Positions 23,752 to 36,700 of a stretch of 64,000 bases of DNA are shown here, piece after piece (the first letter of the stretch is position 1; the number at the start of each line of letters is the position of its first letter). The translations under genes were made by a program, and so were the position numbers. The DNA is from Symbiodinium microadriaticum (Eukaryota > Sar > Dinophyceae > Suessiales > Symbiodiniaceae), in assembly GCA_001939145.1 (NCBI GenBank), contig LSRX01000425.1, forward strand, positions 500,314 through 564,313. Direction: 5' to 3'. Under the pieces are notes generated by a model that ran no database searches, was not told where the DNA came from, and worked only from the letters and a program-made list of their open reading frames with translations.

Positions 23752-24279
23752 CTACCCTTCGGATCCCTTCGGATCCCTTCGGCCTCCGACTCTGGTGCAC
23801 ACCTGGAGTATTCCTGCGACACTCTTTGCTTGAGCTTCAAGGCACTGCAGGGGCATCCCGGCCTGCGCAAGGCCGTCTGGGAGAGAAGTTTCCTCAGCCA
23901 CCAGGCAGCCTCTCCTGTGACGATATAGGATCACCAGCTCTTCCAAACCAAGATCCACCTCCTCTGCGAGGACAAGCTCCACACCTTTGCCACAGGGCCT
24001 CCAGCATCCAAATGCCTTTTCTCTCTCAGGCCCCAAAGTAGGTTGTTCCGGTTCCAGTGGCTTGAGTTTCGCGTCCTCACCGGAGCGCGAGAAGACCTGG
24101 GCACGGAATGTTGAATCCTGCTCCAGGACGAGCGACGACACCACCTCTGCATCCTCCGCGAGGACTACCTCTACATGCTCCCAGCTGGAGGCAGCAACTG
24201 GCGACGAGCCCGGACGTGCCGTCACTCTGCGCACTGGCTCGACTGCGCGGCGAGTGGCTTCTCCAACCGCATGGCCCAT
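23752..24279 (-). CDS. Exons of an unknown acidic protein
   Basis: A minus-strand frame of 175 codons contains a good protein-like core (WEHVEVVLAEDAEVVSSLVL, an acidic and Pro-rich middle, then GVELVLAEEVDLGLEELVIL). Two related hydrophobic-acidic strands (VVLAEDAEVV and LVLAEEVDLG) suggest an internal duplication of about 70 residues. Ends of the frame are less convincing and probably intronic. A further short exon with CMQVYEDDFEDDSARDQ lies downstream near 23.5 kb. No family recognised. Confidence 0.42.
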   Translation of the reverse strand: MGHAVGEATRRAVEPVRRVTARPGSSPVAASSWEHVEVVLAEDAEVVSSLVLEQDSTFRAQVFSRSGEDAKLKPLEPEQPTLGPEREKAFGCWRPCGKGVELVLAEEVDLGLEELVILYRHRRGCLVAEETSLPDGLAQAGMPLQCLEAQAKSVAGILQVCTRVGGRRDPKGSEG

Positions 24280-25249
24280 CGGAGGGAGTCTCGGTCAAAC
24301 CTTCTCCAGTCTCTAGTCCACCAGCTAAAGGCACCCTTGCACATTCTAGTCAGAAAGACCTGTTCATGATAACGACAGAGGCTGCGCTTCAGGAAAGTGC
24401 GTTTGGGCATGCCAGACTCCATCAGCACCCTGCGACTTTCCTTCATGTTTTGCAGCCTGCACAGCTCGCACTTTGAAAAGTCGTGGACACTCGCTCATCA
24501 GATTATGCGATGGCCTGTTCACCATCACTTTCCAGACGCGGGGCTAAGACGTCCCAAACTAAGTCTCGCTGAGGGGGCTAGGTGATACCTTGACACACCA
24601 TGGCCCTGTTACAGTGCGGAGAAAACGGAAGTGTTCCAAGAAATGGTCGATCATGTCGTAGCCGGGTGATGCCGGGTGGTTCAGATTCGACAGCACTGTT
24701 GTATCTCCTGTTACGGTAAAGCCATGATGAAGCGCGAAGTCGCGTGATCTCACGATCCGGGATTATACACTCTTCACGTAAACAATTCGCCAAGAGCACA
24801 AGTCAGGAGATAACTCAGGAGCCGCTCTGAGGAGGACACAAGCCGTCCGCTGCCTAAGCCCAGGCACGCTCGAGTATGTTTGATCAAGAGCGCTTGCACC
24901 ACTTGGGCGCTTGGTGAGTCCAGGCGTGCTGCTCTTTTGCCACACATGCCGCAGAAGGAGTGTTCTGCCGACATAGGCGTGCCTGGACCAGTTTAACAAG
25001 CAAGACATGCATGGGCAAAAGTCGTCGCTGCGAGGGCGACAAACTCAGGCGCAGGCCACAATATGCGCAGAACCGGCGAACTCCCGAGCTTGCCTTGCCC
25101 GTGCTCTGCAAGCAACCACGCTGAAGGGTTGATGCAACGTGACTTCCTTTTCAGCCTGCGATCGCTCGATGCTCTGGTTCATCTCGTTCTTCGGTAGCTT
25201 CTGAGACCTCTTTTCACGGTTCCATGGCCTCTCTCTAGGGAATCGACCT

Positions 25250-25471
25250 CTAATCCTCATCGTCTTCCTGCCTTGTCTCATGCGCGCTCCATCCGGCGTC
25301 CTCCTGACTGACAACCTTTGCCGCGGAACCTCTCAAGAAACCGTGCTCGTTGCCGTAGCCCCACCAGATCTGACCAGCACCGGGGCCTTCCACGTTGTGG
25401 ATGTGCTCCGGCAGGGGACGGAAAAAGAGTGCCCGGCCGCACTGTAGCGGACGCCTGGCACGCGTGAGCAT
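25250..25471 (-). CDS. Small basic-then-acidic protein, 73 residues
   Basis: ATG at 25471-25469 opens a compact frame. It has an Arg-rich N-terminus that could be an organelle presequence, a central PLPEHIHNVEG and GQIWWGYGNEHGFLRG, and an acidic tail ending QEDDED before the stop. Six bases upstream of the ATG is an AG acceptor preceded by a T-rich tract (CTGTCTTAG). It could be a cis-splice site, with a consensus GTAAAT donor about 62 bases upstream, or a spliced-leader trans-splice site. Function is unknown; the size and GQIWWGYG motif resemble small membrane-complex subunits, but I cannot name one. Confidence 0.45.
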   Translation of the reverse strand: MLTRARRPLQCGRALFFRPLPEHIHNVEGPGAGQIWWGYGNEHGFLRGSAAKVVSQEDAGWSAHETRQEDDED

Positions 25472-28079
25472 AGCACCCTAAGACAGTGTAACCACTCCGA
25501 ACACAAAAAAACCTATCCATGAAAAGGTCAGCAATTTACCTGAATAGACGCTGCCTGCTGCTGCGACTGAGCCGCATGTTAGCATAATGCTCAGCCTCGT
25601 CATTTCATGTCCTCTGAACCGCTGAACCCCAGTGCAAAAGGGGCCACGTCTTTGAAGCTGAGCCCGGGTCGTTGCGATCAAAACCCTGCAAGTCTGCCGG
25701 CCTCGGATGCAGCTGCGACGACAACCCTGGCGGGCGGCTCCAGCTGAGCCCTCAACATGATGGAGGCTGGAGTCTCCGGAGCTGACAGCCGCAGCCTTGG
25801 ATGGCTTTTCCCAAAACCCTGCAGAGCACGTTCGCAGCTGCAGACCAACCGCAGCGACGTTCTGACACCTCTTTCCAATCATGTCTCCCCCACTTCCTGT
25901 CTTTCGAGTCGTGGCATCAGGTGCAACCGCCCCTCTGAGTCTGAACGGAAGCGATTGGTAGTCGGCGGAATCGTGTCGGAGTCCGTGGCCCGCGGGGCTT
26001 GAGGGCTTCTGGCCGCTTGCGAGATCCCATTGCATCTTTCAGCAAAGTCCAGCACGCACCCCTCCCGTACAACATCGCACAAAACTAAAGAGACAGAAGA
26101 ATGCTCTTCTCTCCCTGTTCTGTGCCTTCCGACTGCTCATGCATACGGGAGCCGACACTTGGGCTCGAACGGCCGGCCATGCAGTCGAAGGTAGAACTCT
26201 TGGGCGACCTGGCAAAAACCGCAGGAGAGCACGTGCTGCGTGGTGGGTTTTGGTGGATGAGTGCACCGGGACTACGCATGTTTACGTGCTCGTCTGTTGC
26301 TGAGTCCGACCACCATCCACTCGATTCGCCCTTTCAAGCTACCCTTGCCGGCCACCCTGTGACGGCCTCTCGGGACCCTGCACCGACCACGTTTGATGTG
26401 CAGGGCCTCTCCATGCCCTCCTCTGGCCCCCATGGTAAGCGGTCTAAAAAAACAAAGTGTCTCTTCACCGGAGAATGAGAACGCTACAGGGCGGGGCAGC
26501 GTGCAAATCAAACTTGGGCAGAGGAAGATGTTGCAGTGGCACAGCCTTTACGTTACATGCCTTTATGCCCTTTGAAAAGTACGTGCACAGGTGCCGCACA
26601 GGTGCCGCCAAACAATAATCAGAGGAAGAAACAAAAAGAAACTAGCACAAACCCTTGGCCTCCCATGCCATAAAGTTGATAAAGGCGAAGCCACGGTTTC
26701 CTCTGCCTGCAAGAAGCGCGTCCACTGCGCTGCACAAACCGTGCTTGCGCAGCACACTCCCCGGGCCGTGCGGCTGCATCGGAAGGTAGAAGAAGTCGAA
26801 TTTGCCTGCACCGAGGTGCTCAAAAACAACCGCAATTAGAGGCTCTCAGCCTGAGAGTCTGGCCCAAGAAGCCCATGTCATTGATTTCCCCTCGGCGTTG
26901 GCTGAGGAAGACATGCTACCCGCCGCTTGCACACTTCTCTGCATTGCACAGAGATGCAGAGCACTCCACATGTCCACGGCATAGGGCTACACATCTTAGA
27001 GGTACAAAGGCACAAATTTGACCGAGACGCTCATCAGCTTTTGCTGCGTGTACTTGCTCGGCACATTCCGTATCTGGCAAAAACGTGCAGAAGAGCTGCA
27101 ATGACGGCATGCGAAGGGACCAGTCGGGTGCACCATGGCTGTTGTCAGCCCGCTTAATCCATTGCCAGCCAATGCAACCTTCAAGCTTCACACAAAGGTG
27201 AAGCGAAAAAGAATGAAGCCATCCCGAGCCTCTCTGGCGCGGAGGATCTGCAAGCAGGGATCCAACCGACGCATTGAACGCACAGCGCCGCTCACTACTC
27301 GCAGAGGTGCGTTCCGATTGCGCCATGTTGAGCTTGCAGATGCGAGCAAGGAGGTGGTATTTGCGGCCGGGGGGGGGGGGGAATTCCTCTGATCTCCACG
27401 TTTTGACAACTTCAGCGTTGATCCGATTCGCTGGGAAGGCGAAACGAAACGACAGTGGGCGACTCGAGGCTGCCTTTCTGCAAGGTTTTTCTGTGATTGT
27501 CTTTTGCGTACATGCTCCGAGCTCCACATGAAACTTCATCCCAGCGAGGAGGAGTTGAAGTGCTGCTCAGAACCACTTCGATCGCTTGGGGCAGTTGTGG
27601 TGGGTAACGAGCTTCTGTATGCTTCTGTAATTACTCTTGAAGACTGAAGTGAAAGCAGGAATGGGGGGGCTGGCGGCGAAAGAGACGTTGGCCCTGGCCT
27701 CCGGATCAACGGGCTTCTTAGCCTCCACCTGCGACTCCACATCCTGGGAAAGGCTCGGAGCTTTTAAGAATCTTTGGCCCCTTTAGGAAGCCAATATCCG
27801 CAACTACGGCTAGCAGGACTGTGCCACAGTCGAGACCTGACATGAAAGGACGGTGACACTGCAAAGCCACTACCGGGAGGGTGGGAGACAGCGCTGCACA
27901 CGCGCACGTGCATGTGTACATCTAGACTACAGTACTCTATACTATGTATGCACACCTACAGACACTATACATGGTTGTACATGTATGTCTGAATGCACTT
28001 CTACATTGTTACATCTACATATATCTAAAATCTGGATGTATATATATAGATAGATATACAATACAAATCATCCCATGCT

Positions 28080-28323
28080 TCAGGTCAGGTTGCCTCGTGT
28101 GCCACTGTGCTCCAATCATAGGCACTGAAAGCATAGGAACCTGGCAGACAGACTTCTTCCATCGGGAGTCACATTGGCATCGTAAAGACCACCAGTCCCA
28201 GAGCGGCTCGCCTGAATAAGTCTCGCCCAAGGCATCAGAGGCAAAATGCCCGAAGACCTCGCCGAGACCAAAATAGACGGGGCCGTGATACAAGAATGCG
28301 GAAGGAAGCCTCTGCGGCAGAGC
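28080..28323 (-). CDS. Exon of an unknown globular protein
   Basis: An AG|G acceptor at 28325-28324 opens a minus-strand exon whose product begins ALPQRLPSAFLYHGPVYFGL and continues GEVFGHFASDALGETYSGEP and a Trp/Cys-rich part. Composition is strongly protein-like. Immediately upstream on the same strand the frame 28705-28346 (with PVIPLNPQNSEHVLLIEHPG) is probably the preceding exon or exons. Family not recognised. Downstream of about 28080 the sequence turns into TA-rich simple repeat. Confidence 0.45.
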
Positions 28324-28345
28324 CTGGCAAGGAATCACAATCAAC

Positions 28346-28705
28346 TCACATCATACAGACCCACTTCTGGACATCTTGTGCCTGGGCAGGCTGTGGCATG
28401 GTTGTATGGGTGTGCTGCACCCACGGCATGAGGATCCTGCGCATACAAGGGACCCCTGGAAAATGTCGGACTCCCTGACAAACCAAGACGAAGTACACGC
28501 GATTCACGAGCCTCTGGCCAAAGCAACATACCTGCCCAGGATGCTCGATAAGCAACACATGTTCACTGTTTTGAGGATTGAGTGGGATAACCGGGAATTC
28601 GGAATGATCTAGTCTTCTACAACATGTCAGGAAACAACAAGCGAAGAGCGTTCGAAAATCCGCTGAAGCTATCTGCGGCCCTCTTGAATGTTGCTCAGAG
28701 TTCAA
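28346..28705 (-). CDS. Probable upstream exon(s) of the same unknown gene
   Basis: The minus-strand frame is open for 119 codons and contains an ordered stretch with FRTLFACCFLTCCRRLDHSE and VIPLNPQNSEHVLLIEHPG. It ends at TGA 23 bases before the AG|G acceptor of the next exon, so an intron must begin inside it. The start is not determined. Confidence 0.33.
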   Translation of the reverse strand: MNSEQHSRGPQIASADFRTLFACCFLTCCRRLDHSEFPVIPLNPQNSEHVLLIEHPGQVCCFGQRLVNRVYFVLVCQGVRHFPGVPCMRRILMPWVQHTHTTMPQPAQAQDVQKWVCMM

Positions 28706-28784
28706 GCGTCATTCAGGGACATTGACACAAGAGCCTTCCGCAGGAATTGAAACCGAAATTCATCCGACTCCGACAAGACGGGGA

Positions 28785-28788
<4 letters not shown>

Positions 28789-28817
<29 letters not shown>
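28789..28817. repeat. Microsatellite (GA)n
   Basis: Fourteen or so GA dinucleotides with one interruption. On the minus strand it reads as a Ser-Leu string and is not taken as protein. Confidence 0.95.
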
Positions 28818-28822
<5 letters not shown>

Positions 28823-29539
28823 CACAAAAGACTGAGGAGTTTGGGCGACCGTGCCTTGGTATGAGAAATCATCGCTCGGGCCACTTGAAACCAAACGAGC
28901 CTGAAGCAAGCAGACTCGGATGAGGCACAATCCAAACAAGGATGCTTTGTCGTTTCGGCTTCTCTCAGAGACAGCAAATGGTGCGCCTCGGGCGTCATTT
29001 GACCGCACGGGCCCGATCCCTGGGCAGAGCCTGCGGCAGAACCTGCACGAGCGGAGCAGGCAAGTACTGCATCGCGCTTTTGTGCGACTCCAGTTGCACA
29101 AAGTGACGGCATGGGCCTGTGTAGGTCTCGACGGAACTGTAGCCGTCCCAACTTCTGTCACTGCCTGCACTCTTCTGCTTCCCAACTCCCAACGCCCCTC
29201 AACCAACGAAGGCGAAGTCTGCATTAAGAAATAGGCTCAACGGCACCTGGCTTTGGATGTGCTCTCAGAAGGAATGATGGCGATCCAGCCTCCAAGGCAG
29301 CCTCAACGACTTCCGGCTCCAGCAGATGTGAAGACTCGCTCCATTCGCTCCATGCTGGGGCAGCTGCAACCATGGGAGGCGCACGGGACCTGAGACTTGT
29401 AGCCACTAGCCCGAAGACAACACCACGTAGTCCTTTCTGCAACCTGACCATGCCTCAAAGACCGAACCCCCCCCCCTGAGATGGAGACTTTGGGCAAGTT
29501 GCAGCGCTGTCTGTCAGCCAGCGTCGAGGATCTGGTTGA

Positions 29540-29671
29540 ATGACCCACGGATCCTCGCGTGAGATTTGTGCAAGATGCCATGGCGCTACCTAGGGATTCA
29601 CACGGCTTGCTGGCCTCCTCATCCCTCTCTGTCTCTTCGAAAAACTCGAGGAAGGTATTCTTAATGCACGC
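29540..29671 (-). CDS. Exon with a KNTFLEF motif
   Basis: An AG|G acceptor at 29673-29672 opens a minus-strand exon encoding ACIKNTFLEFFEETERDEEA, followed by a Ser/Thr/Cys-rich run. Short N-terminal motifs of the KNTFLEF kind followed by acidic residues occur in many dinoflagellate proteins of unknown or RNA-binding function; that comparison is from memory. The frame remains open to about 29300, but the later part is not convincing. No zinc-finger or RNA-binding domain could be located nearby. Confidence 0.4.
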
Positions 29672-30799
29672 CTCGCAAGCTGCGAAGATGCTAGAGTGGA
29701 AAGCTCCTAGCCGTCGAGGCTTGGTGTTCTTTTCTTGCCTTTGGCGTTTGTGCAGCCTACACACATTTCTGGCCAGGGGCTTGCTTGAGCAGGCAGCAAA
29801 CTTGCAGTGCCTGCTGGTGGCGGAAGACGTCATCCTGCCACCGAGACAAGGTTGACAAAGGTTGACGGGGTCTTACGTTCTCTTCGCTTCACGGGCATCT
29901 TCACAGCTCATCCACGCCTCGGCTTCCCTCATTGCAAAGGCCATGCATAAACGGCTCGACGGCGCAACCGCACGGAGCCCAGATCGACGAAGTTCCGAAG
30001 ACTACAGCTGTCAGGTCGCTGATGCTTGTGTGAATGGGGACTAGTTGACTCGTCCGTGCAAGGGATCGCATGCTTTGGATGGCAAACAGTCCCCTGAGCC
30101 ATCCAGCGAAACAACAGATTCCAGGTGTGCCGGTGCTCACCTTCCAAGGTGCAAGCAGCTCTCTCCTTCGCAGGACCTGCCATCTCCGCCAAGCCTGCAG
30201 CAGCTTCGGCCATGGGCAAGGCAAAACCATGCAAAACCCATATCAAAAAAAAAAAAAAAACGCTTCCGAGGAGGGGCCTGCAAGTTGACCCGGAACCTGA
30301 AAGCAGAGGTCGGCAAAAGGCTGAGGCTTTTGAGCAGAAAGAGAAGAGAAGCTTCACTCCGAGACGAGACTCGCCGCGGGGCCCCGGCTCCGACGGGCGA
30401 GTCTGTCGCGGACAAGATTTCATCCAAATCAGAGTCCTGAACGTGGAGGGGGAAGGGGCAGAGTGGGTGTACATGAAGAAATGGCACACAAGAGCTATTC
30501 GTCCGAAGAAATCGAGTTTAAATCGCGGGCATCAGCATGACGAGGGTTTAGGGTCCAGAGCGTGGTATACCCATTTCTTCAAGACAGGTCTTTGGAGCCT
30601 CCTCGGCAACCTCCAGGCTGATGCCTCGCAAGGGAAGAGGGCCCTTCCGTAAGAACCGAACTCGCAGGAAAGATTCGCTCTGAAGCGCTTCTTTGCGGGG
30701 CCCCTTTTCGGGGACCAGGTCCGGGTCCGCGGCCGGCTGGTCTCTTGCCGAAGGGCTCCGAAGAAGAGAAGTCTCCCTCCGCCCATGGGGCCCATGGAT

Positions 30800-33700
30800 C
30801 CCAGCGTGCGAAAGGGAACCGCTAGAATAGCCGCTACCTTTCTTCCTTCGCAACCGGGCCTTGGCCGTTTGCTCGGTCAGCGAGAAGTTCAAGCTGTCGC
30901 CTGGTGCACCTATCGAAGCTTGCTGTGACTGCGCTGCTTGATCTGCATGTCTGGGCCTGGTCGCTCCGTCTGCTCCGTCAGAGAGAAGTTGAGGCCTAGG
31001 AGCAAAAATCGAATCCCGCTCAGAGCTCAAGTCACGGCGCCCCCTCGAGCACCAGGCTGCCATCGGCGCTGGCCTCTGCTGTCGGCAGCAAGGAGGGTAC
31101 GAACATGCAGGCTTGGGGAGTAGCGGTACGTTGCCTACACCACTTTCTCAGCTGAGCGTCCACAGAGTCTTTGCGAGCTCCTTTCAGGCTGGCCTCAGAA
31201 GCAGTCCCAACTGCCAAGATCAACAAACGACTGTGAACTGTGCAGGTGACGCTTCCGGCGTGGCTCTCCTCATGCCTGCTATGAAAGCCATCGTGCTCAA
31301 GTACCCCTCGGCTCACCTCTCAAGACCACTGTCAATGACGCGCCTGCTTTGCAGCTCTGCTACCTCGAGAGCAAACAAAGCGCACAACTGGGAAAGGAAG
31401 TGGCAAGTTCTCCCCACCTGCTCAGACAACAGGTCGAGCCGGCCACGTACCTTCGCTGGCCACTGGAGGAACGAGGTTGGAGTTCGGACGCAGGAACTTT
31501 GCCTCCGCCAACGGTGAGTCGTTGCCCGCGCCCATGCCTGTCAAGATCGAAACAGGCAGGGCTTGCCAGCAAACTCCCCGCCCATTTGTGCACACACCGA
31601 CACGCCGAGACCGAGGACGAAGCTGATTCCGATCTTGTTGCGTGGGCCCAGGAGCGCTTCTAGATCCTGGCCGGGGAAGGGACTGCGGAAGCCGTGGATG
31701 CCAGAGAAGGATAGAGACGGCAGATGAGCTTGGAATTGCTCAGCTACAGTGCTCGAAGATATGGGGGTGCTTCACAAGGCGGATCCCTTGCTACAAGCAT
31801 CACGGGCTGCCGGAGGCAACTGGCATCTGGGTGCAAAGCGCTCCTTCTTGGTCGCTGAAGAGAGGGTCTCGGTCGAAGCCAGGCGGTCAGCCTTCGCACA
31901 GAGGTTGCCCAGATTACTAGACCGGGCCCTTAGGCCGTGCCGGTAATTTGAGGCGCCCTCCAGCTCGCCGAAGTCGTTGCGCAGCTTAGCAAGCTCCTCC
32001 CGATCCCAAGCCGATCCGATGCTTCAAAGGGGAGGCGCTCTATGCCACTCCTCCGAGTGACCCGCTTCGGGCAGCTCTGTTTGGGCCGGCTGTGCCTTGA
32101 GCTGCGTCGCCAAGTCCTGCAGGCTCGGCCCCTCTGCTTCTCTTTTCTTTAGTACCTCATTGGAGAGGCTTTGCCGGGCTAGGCTGGATGTTGGCAACTC
32201 GTCTCAACTCGCTGCTGTTGTGTGGGAATTTGCAGGCATCGCCACAGGATCCTCTACGGTGGTCTTGGTGTCCGCAATCTCCTTGTGGTGCTGAGCCTGA
32301 TGTGTGCTCGGACTCTGACGTTCAACTGACACCACGGAGCCTCTGTGTGTTCTCCAGCACTCACATCACTCACATCTCACAGAATGCGCGAGGCTAAGCG
32401 GCTGACCAGCTTTGCAACTTCGGCGGACAATTGCCCGGCGAGCTCCTGGACCTGCAAATGGACGCTTGGCACTGGGCTACAAGGGCTTTGCTTCGTTCAG
32501 CATCGCTGTGCTTAGTACACAATGCACGAGCTCGGGTCACTCATGAACCGCCTGTTGTTGAACTTGTGCTCGGAGCTTCACGTCCTGGGCATCTTTCGAT
32601 CACACGCATGAGTCGGACAAGTCTTCCGACCCAAACTTGCGCCTGCACAAGACAGCACGCAGCACTTCAGGGCACGGCGCCTCGGAGGCGTCTCCTCCGC
32701 CACTGGGCACGAAACTCGCGCCAAGCCCTGCAAAATTCCGATTATGTCCTCAAGCCTTCTCTTTTCAGGGGCGCATGGGGCGCGCCTGTTGAGACCTTCA
32801 GCTCCACCTGCTTGACTTGCTCCTTCAACCTGCAGGCAGAGGATGCGATCCGGATGTCTTTGCACCGGGATCGGAGTTTCACGGATTCACTTCAGGCTCA
32901 CTGAGGTCTTGCCCTTGTCTTGCCCTCTGGACTCTCTTCCGAGGCAGCGACTCCACGAAGTCCACCGTGGCCACGCAGGTTTCCGGTAGCTGGCACGTCG
33001 CTTCGCACTGCAGGTCTGTCCCAGTCCTAGCCTAGGCCTCAGAGTGCCTAAAGCACATAGCGACTCGAGGCATCGACTTCAGAGGCCCCCAAATACCCGG
33101 ATATCGCGAACCTCGAGGAGCTGCCGCTGAAGTTCCTCCATCCTCGGATCGCCGGGAGGCAACAGCACTGAGAGCTCAAGGCCTCTTTTTCAATGGTCCA
33201 CTCTGAGGCAAGAGCTGGGTCAGCTGCTCTTGCTCCTTTCACGATGTCTACATGGACTTGTGCCACCCCAAACATGCTCGCGGCCTGCTTTGTCGAGTCT
33301 TCCTGCATTGAACGAAGCGATGCCTCGCATGTCCACCAGTACTCAACACAGCGAGAACGCAAAGCTGACAACAGGACGAGCGTGAAAGGCATCACTTGAG
33401 ATAGAAGTGGCCGGAGAAATGGATCGAAAGAGAAATCCTTGTTGAAGGAAGGTGATGCTGCACATGTTCCATGGGCAACGCATGCTTCAACAGCTCGCGC
33501 ACGGTGGTGGGAGAGCTCGTAGTCTGAACAGAGTTAGACCCAATTCCTCTTCCGGCCAGGGGCAACACGCTCTCAACATCTCAAGAGCGAACACATGCTG
33601 ACTGGTTTTGCTGCTTTCTACGACGAAAGCCACCCAAACCAGAAAGGAAGACATACTGCGATTCTGGCACGGGAAACAGAGCAGCTGCTACTACATCAGT

Positions 33701-36700
33701 CGACGTGATGGACCGGTGTGCAGCTCACTGGAGCGGGGATTTTCTGTGCAAGGTTTGACTTTACTGTCGGTGTGGAAGAGCTCTGCTAGGCAATCAACTT
33801 GAGGTGCAGCGGACATCTGAGACAAGCACGGCGGCAACCTCCAAGCGCTTGCTGAGGGCTGCAACCTGCAGACGCAGACACTTCCGCGTCGCGCGCTCAT
33901 TGCTTGACACTGCCCTTCTGGCCTGCTCTTTCAGAGTCGTCTTGATAGCCTCAATCTCCTGCAGACCAAGTCACAGATGGAGAGGATGCGTGCTTTACCT
34001 CTAAACTACTTGAGAACAGATAACTGCCCTTCCTCTCCAAGCAGCTTCTCGAGCGCTGCCACGCTCCGCTGGAGGTCCTGAGGCCAGGAAGACTTCAGGG
34101 AAACGCTGGGCTCGGGCTCGACCCTCACAGGTCCTCGTCCATGCGCTTGTCCAAGGCATCCAGGCGATCGACCTCAGCAGGTTCGCTGCATGGACTGCCG
34201 TGCACAACGACTGGGCATTCTCAGTTCGGTCCTGATGTAGTCATGACTGTTACCCCGACACCTTCAATCATGATTTGAAGGGCCGAGCCTAAGCCCTAGC
34301 ACACAGTGCCACAATCCCTCAGAAGCAGGAAGACCAACACCAAACGCTGAGTTAAAGGCTCTTTAGTTTAGAGCTAGGCATGCTTAGATTTTGTTAGCAG
34401 GATACGCCGATATGCCGACAGGTCGCACTCGCGCTGATGGGTGCAAGGACCGGCGTATCGGTGCATCGGAGCAGGCTTTTGCCGTTAGAGGCCCGCAGCG
34501 GTCGCGCGGATGGGAAATGCCGATCCACACAAGGCAGGGAAGAAATACGCCGACACGCCGACACGCCGCACTCGCGCTCAAGGGTTCAACGGTGTATCGG
34601 TGCGGAGCTGTCTTGGGGACGCTGTTTGAGGGCCCTCTGTTGCATCAAGGCAATACAGTCCACCCGCCACTGAAAGGCCCTTTCCCATAACGGACACTAC
34701 ACCATCAGAATTTCAGACTAGACACGGGTTTTCCTGCAAGCAGGCGCCAACAATAATGAAAACAGAGCATCGAGCTGTAAACTTTGCTGGCAAGCCACGA
34801 TGACGGTGTCATCGATGCTCGCCGGCTTGGCCTCTTCAATCCTGCAGTGCTTGACTGCGGCTGTGAAATTCCACTTTTACGAGGCCCTCGAGACTGGCGG
34901 AAAGGCAAATGCCAAGAGAGCACCAAGGCGACCCAGGTCAGGAGTCCTGGCAAAGGCCGTCTCCAGCTGCGAGAGCTTCTCCTCGGAGAGACTTCAATGC
35001 AGAACAGATCCCGAAGGCTTTTCCACGAAGTCGCCTCCAAGCCATCCTTCGCAGGAGCCTGACACAAGCAGAAAGCCCAAGCCACGATGAGCTCGAGGTT
35101 GTGGCAGTGTTAGAGATGCCTTCGAGGCCGAAGTCTGTGAAGTCTGCAGCTCTTTCATCTTGCGCTCGATCTCCAGATGGTAAGACTAAGACATCAGGAG
35201 GGCACAGGCGGGTCGTCGCAACATGACACAAAACCGCCTCCTCCAGCTTCTCAAGCAATGCCTGCTCCGCGCTCTCCTCTGCAGCCGAATCTGGCAGCCG
35301 GCTTCGCCTGGAAGATCGCGTCGGCGCCGCGAAGTCTCTCTGAGACGCCTCTGGGCGTTCGACAGTTCCTTCAGCTCCTGCTTGATGGGTGCCATCGCTG
35401 CCTGGCCATCGACAGAGCTGGTGGCTTCTTGTGGAACGGTGCAACACAAGCACCGGAACCCCAAAAGATGTAGTCCTACCACCATAAAACTGTATCATGA
35501 TCAGCATCATCATGGCCGTGCTTTTGCTGCCGCCTCCACGGCTTGCTTCGCGGCCGTGAGCCCTTCTTGGAGGTCCTCGAGCGTGGCATCGACCTGAGCC
35601 AAGGCAGTCTCCTCCCCTCTCCTCTTGGCTCAGGCTCAGGGCTTCAAGATTCAGTCCGGGTCGGGGTTTCGGCGGTTTAGGGATAAATGATGATATATGT
35701 AGGGCTGAGGGTCGTCCCCTTCTCGACATACGAGGAAAGGCTGCCTTCTCAGACAGAAGGACGACGTCATCCCGGACCTGCCAGAAAAGCTGTGTCGGAG
35801 CTTTCTGTGTTTATCGGGGGCTCCCTCCCTGCCGTTTCCAGCGAAAAAACTGACGTCGTACAGTCTCCGGGACGTTTAGGAATGTAGGGCAAAGGCTTCT
35901 CCTGGTGTTGTGATGTGTTGTGCCTCCTTGACCTCTGCAGCTGCCGTGGCGGCCGAGCGTTTGGACTGGTCCTGTGGATGTTCAGAGAGGACTCGGGGCT
36001 CACGCAAAGGCTGCCGGCTGCCAGTGTCCTGGCCGGCGTTGAACTCTTTGACCTTCTCCAGCAGCTCCTTTCAGAGCACCAGGAAACCAAACACCAAGTG
36101 TGCAAGCAGAGAAAGGGAAGCCCGAGAAGTCGTGCCGAGGCTCTGAACGCAGGGCTGCCAACTCCGGAGCGGGCGAAGCCTCACAGGCCTCCTCTGCCTT
36201 CTTTGCCAGCTCCTGCAAACAGGGATAGGATATGGATACAGGCACCTTTCTCACACACAGACCTCAGCTACGCATGCAGCGCGCTCCTCCGTGGCAGAGC
36301 TCAACTCCAGCTCGGCTGCACCCAGCCGGGAGGTCAGACTCCCGAGCCTCAGCGGGGCGGCTGCGCCCAAAAAGAGACGAAGAGAGAGGAGGGGCGTCGA
36401 CGGAAAAGCTTCCGGGCACCCGAACTCGTTTCTCAGTGCTTGAAGGTCCGCTTCCACCTCAGGTGCCGTCAACCCTGCTTGCAAGTCACCTTGCCTGCCA
36501 CTACCCAGTTTCTCTGATAAAAAATACAGTACACACTGCAAACTCACAACGATGTAGATTGATGCACCTTCCCGTCAGGCTTGCTGTGCTTCGTTGCAGT
36601 GGCCTCCCCAAAGAGCAGCCAAGCTTGCGAAACAGCGATGCTGCTGCCTGCAGCCTCCTGGACAGACTTAATCTTCAGATCCATCGCGTCCATTCGAAGC

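Noticed and set aside
30241-30260. Poly-A run that could be a retroposon tail.
   Set aside because: No source-gene sequence or target-site duplication could be seen around it.
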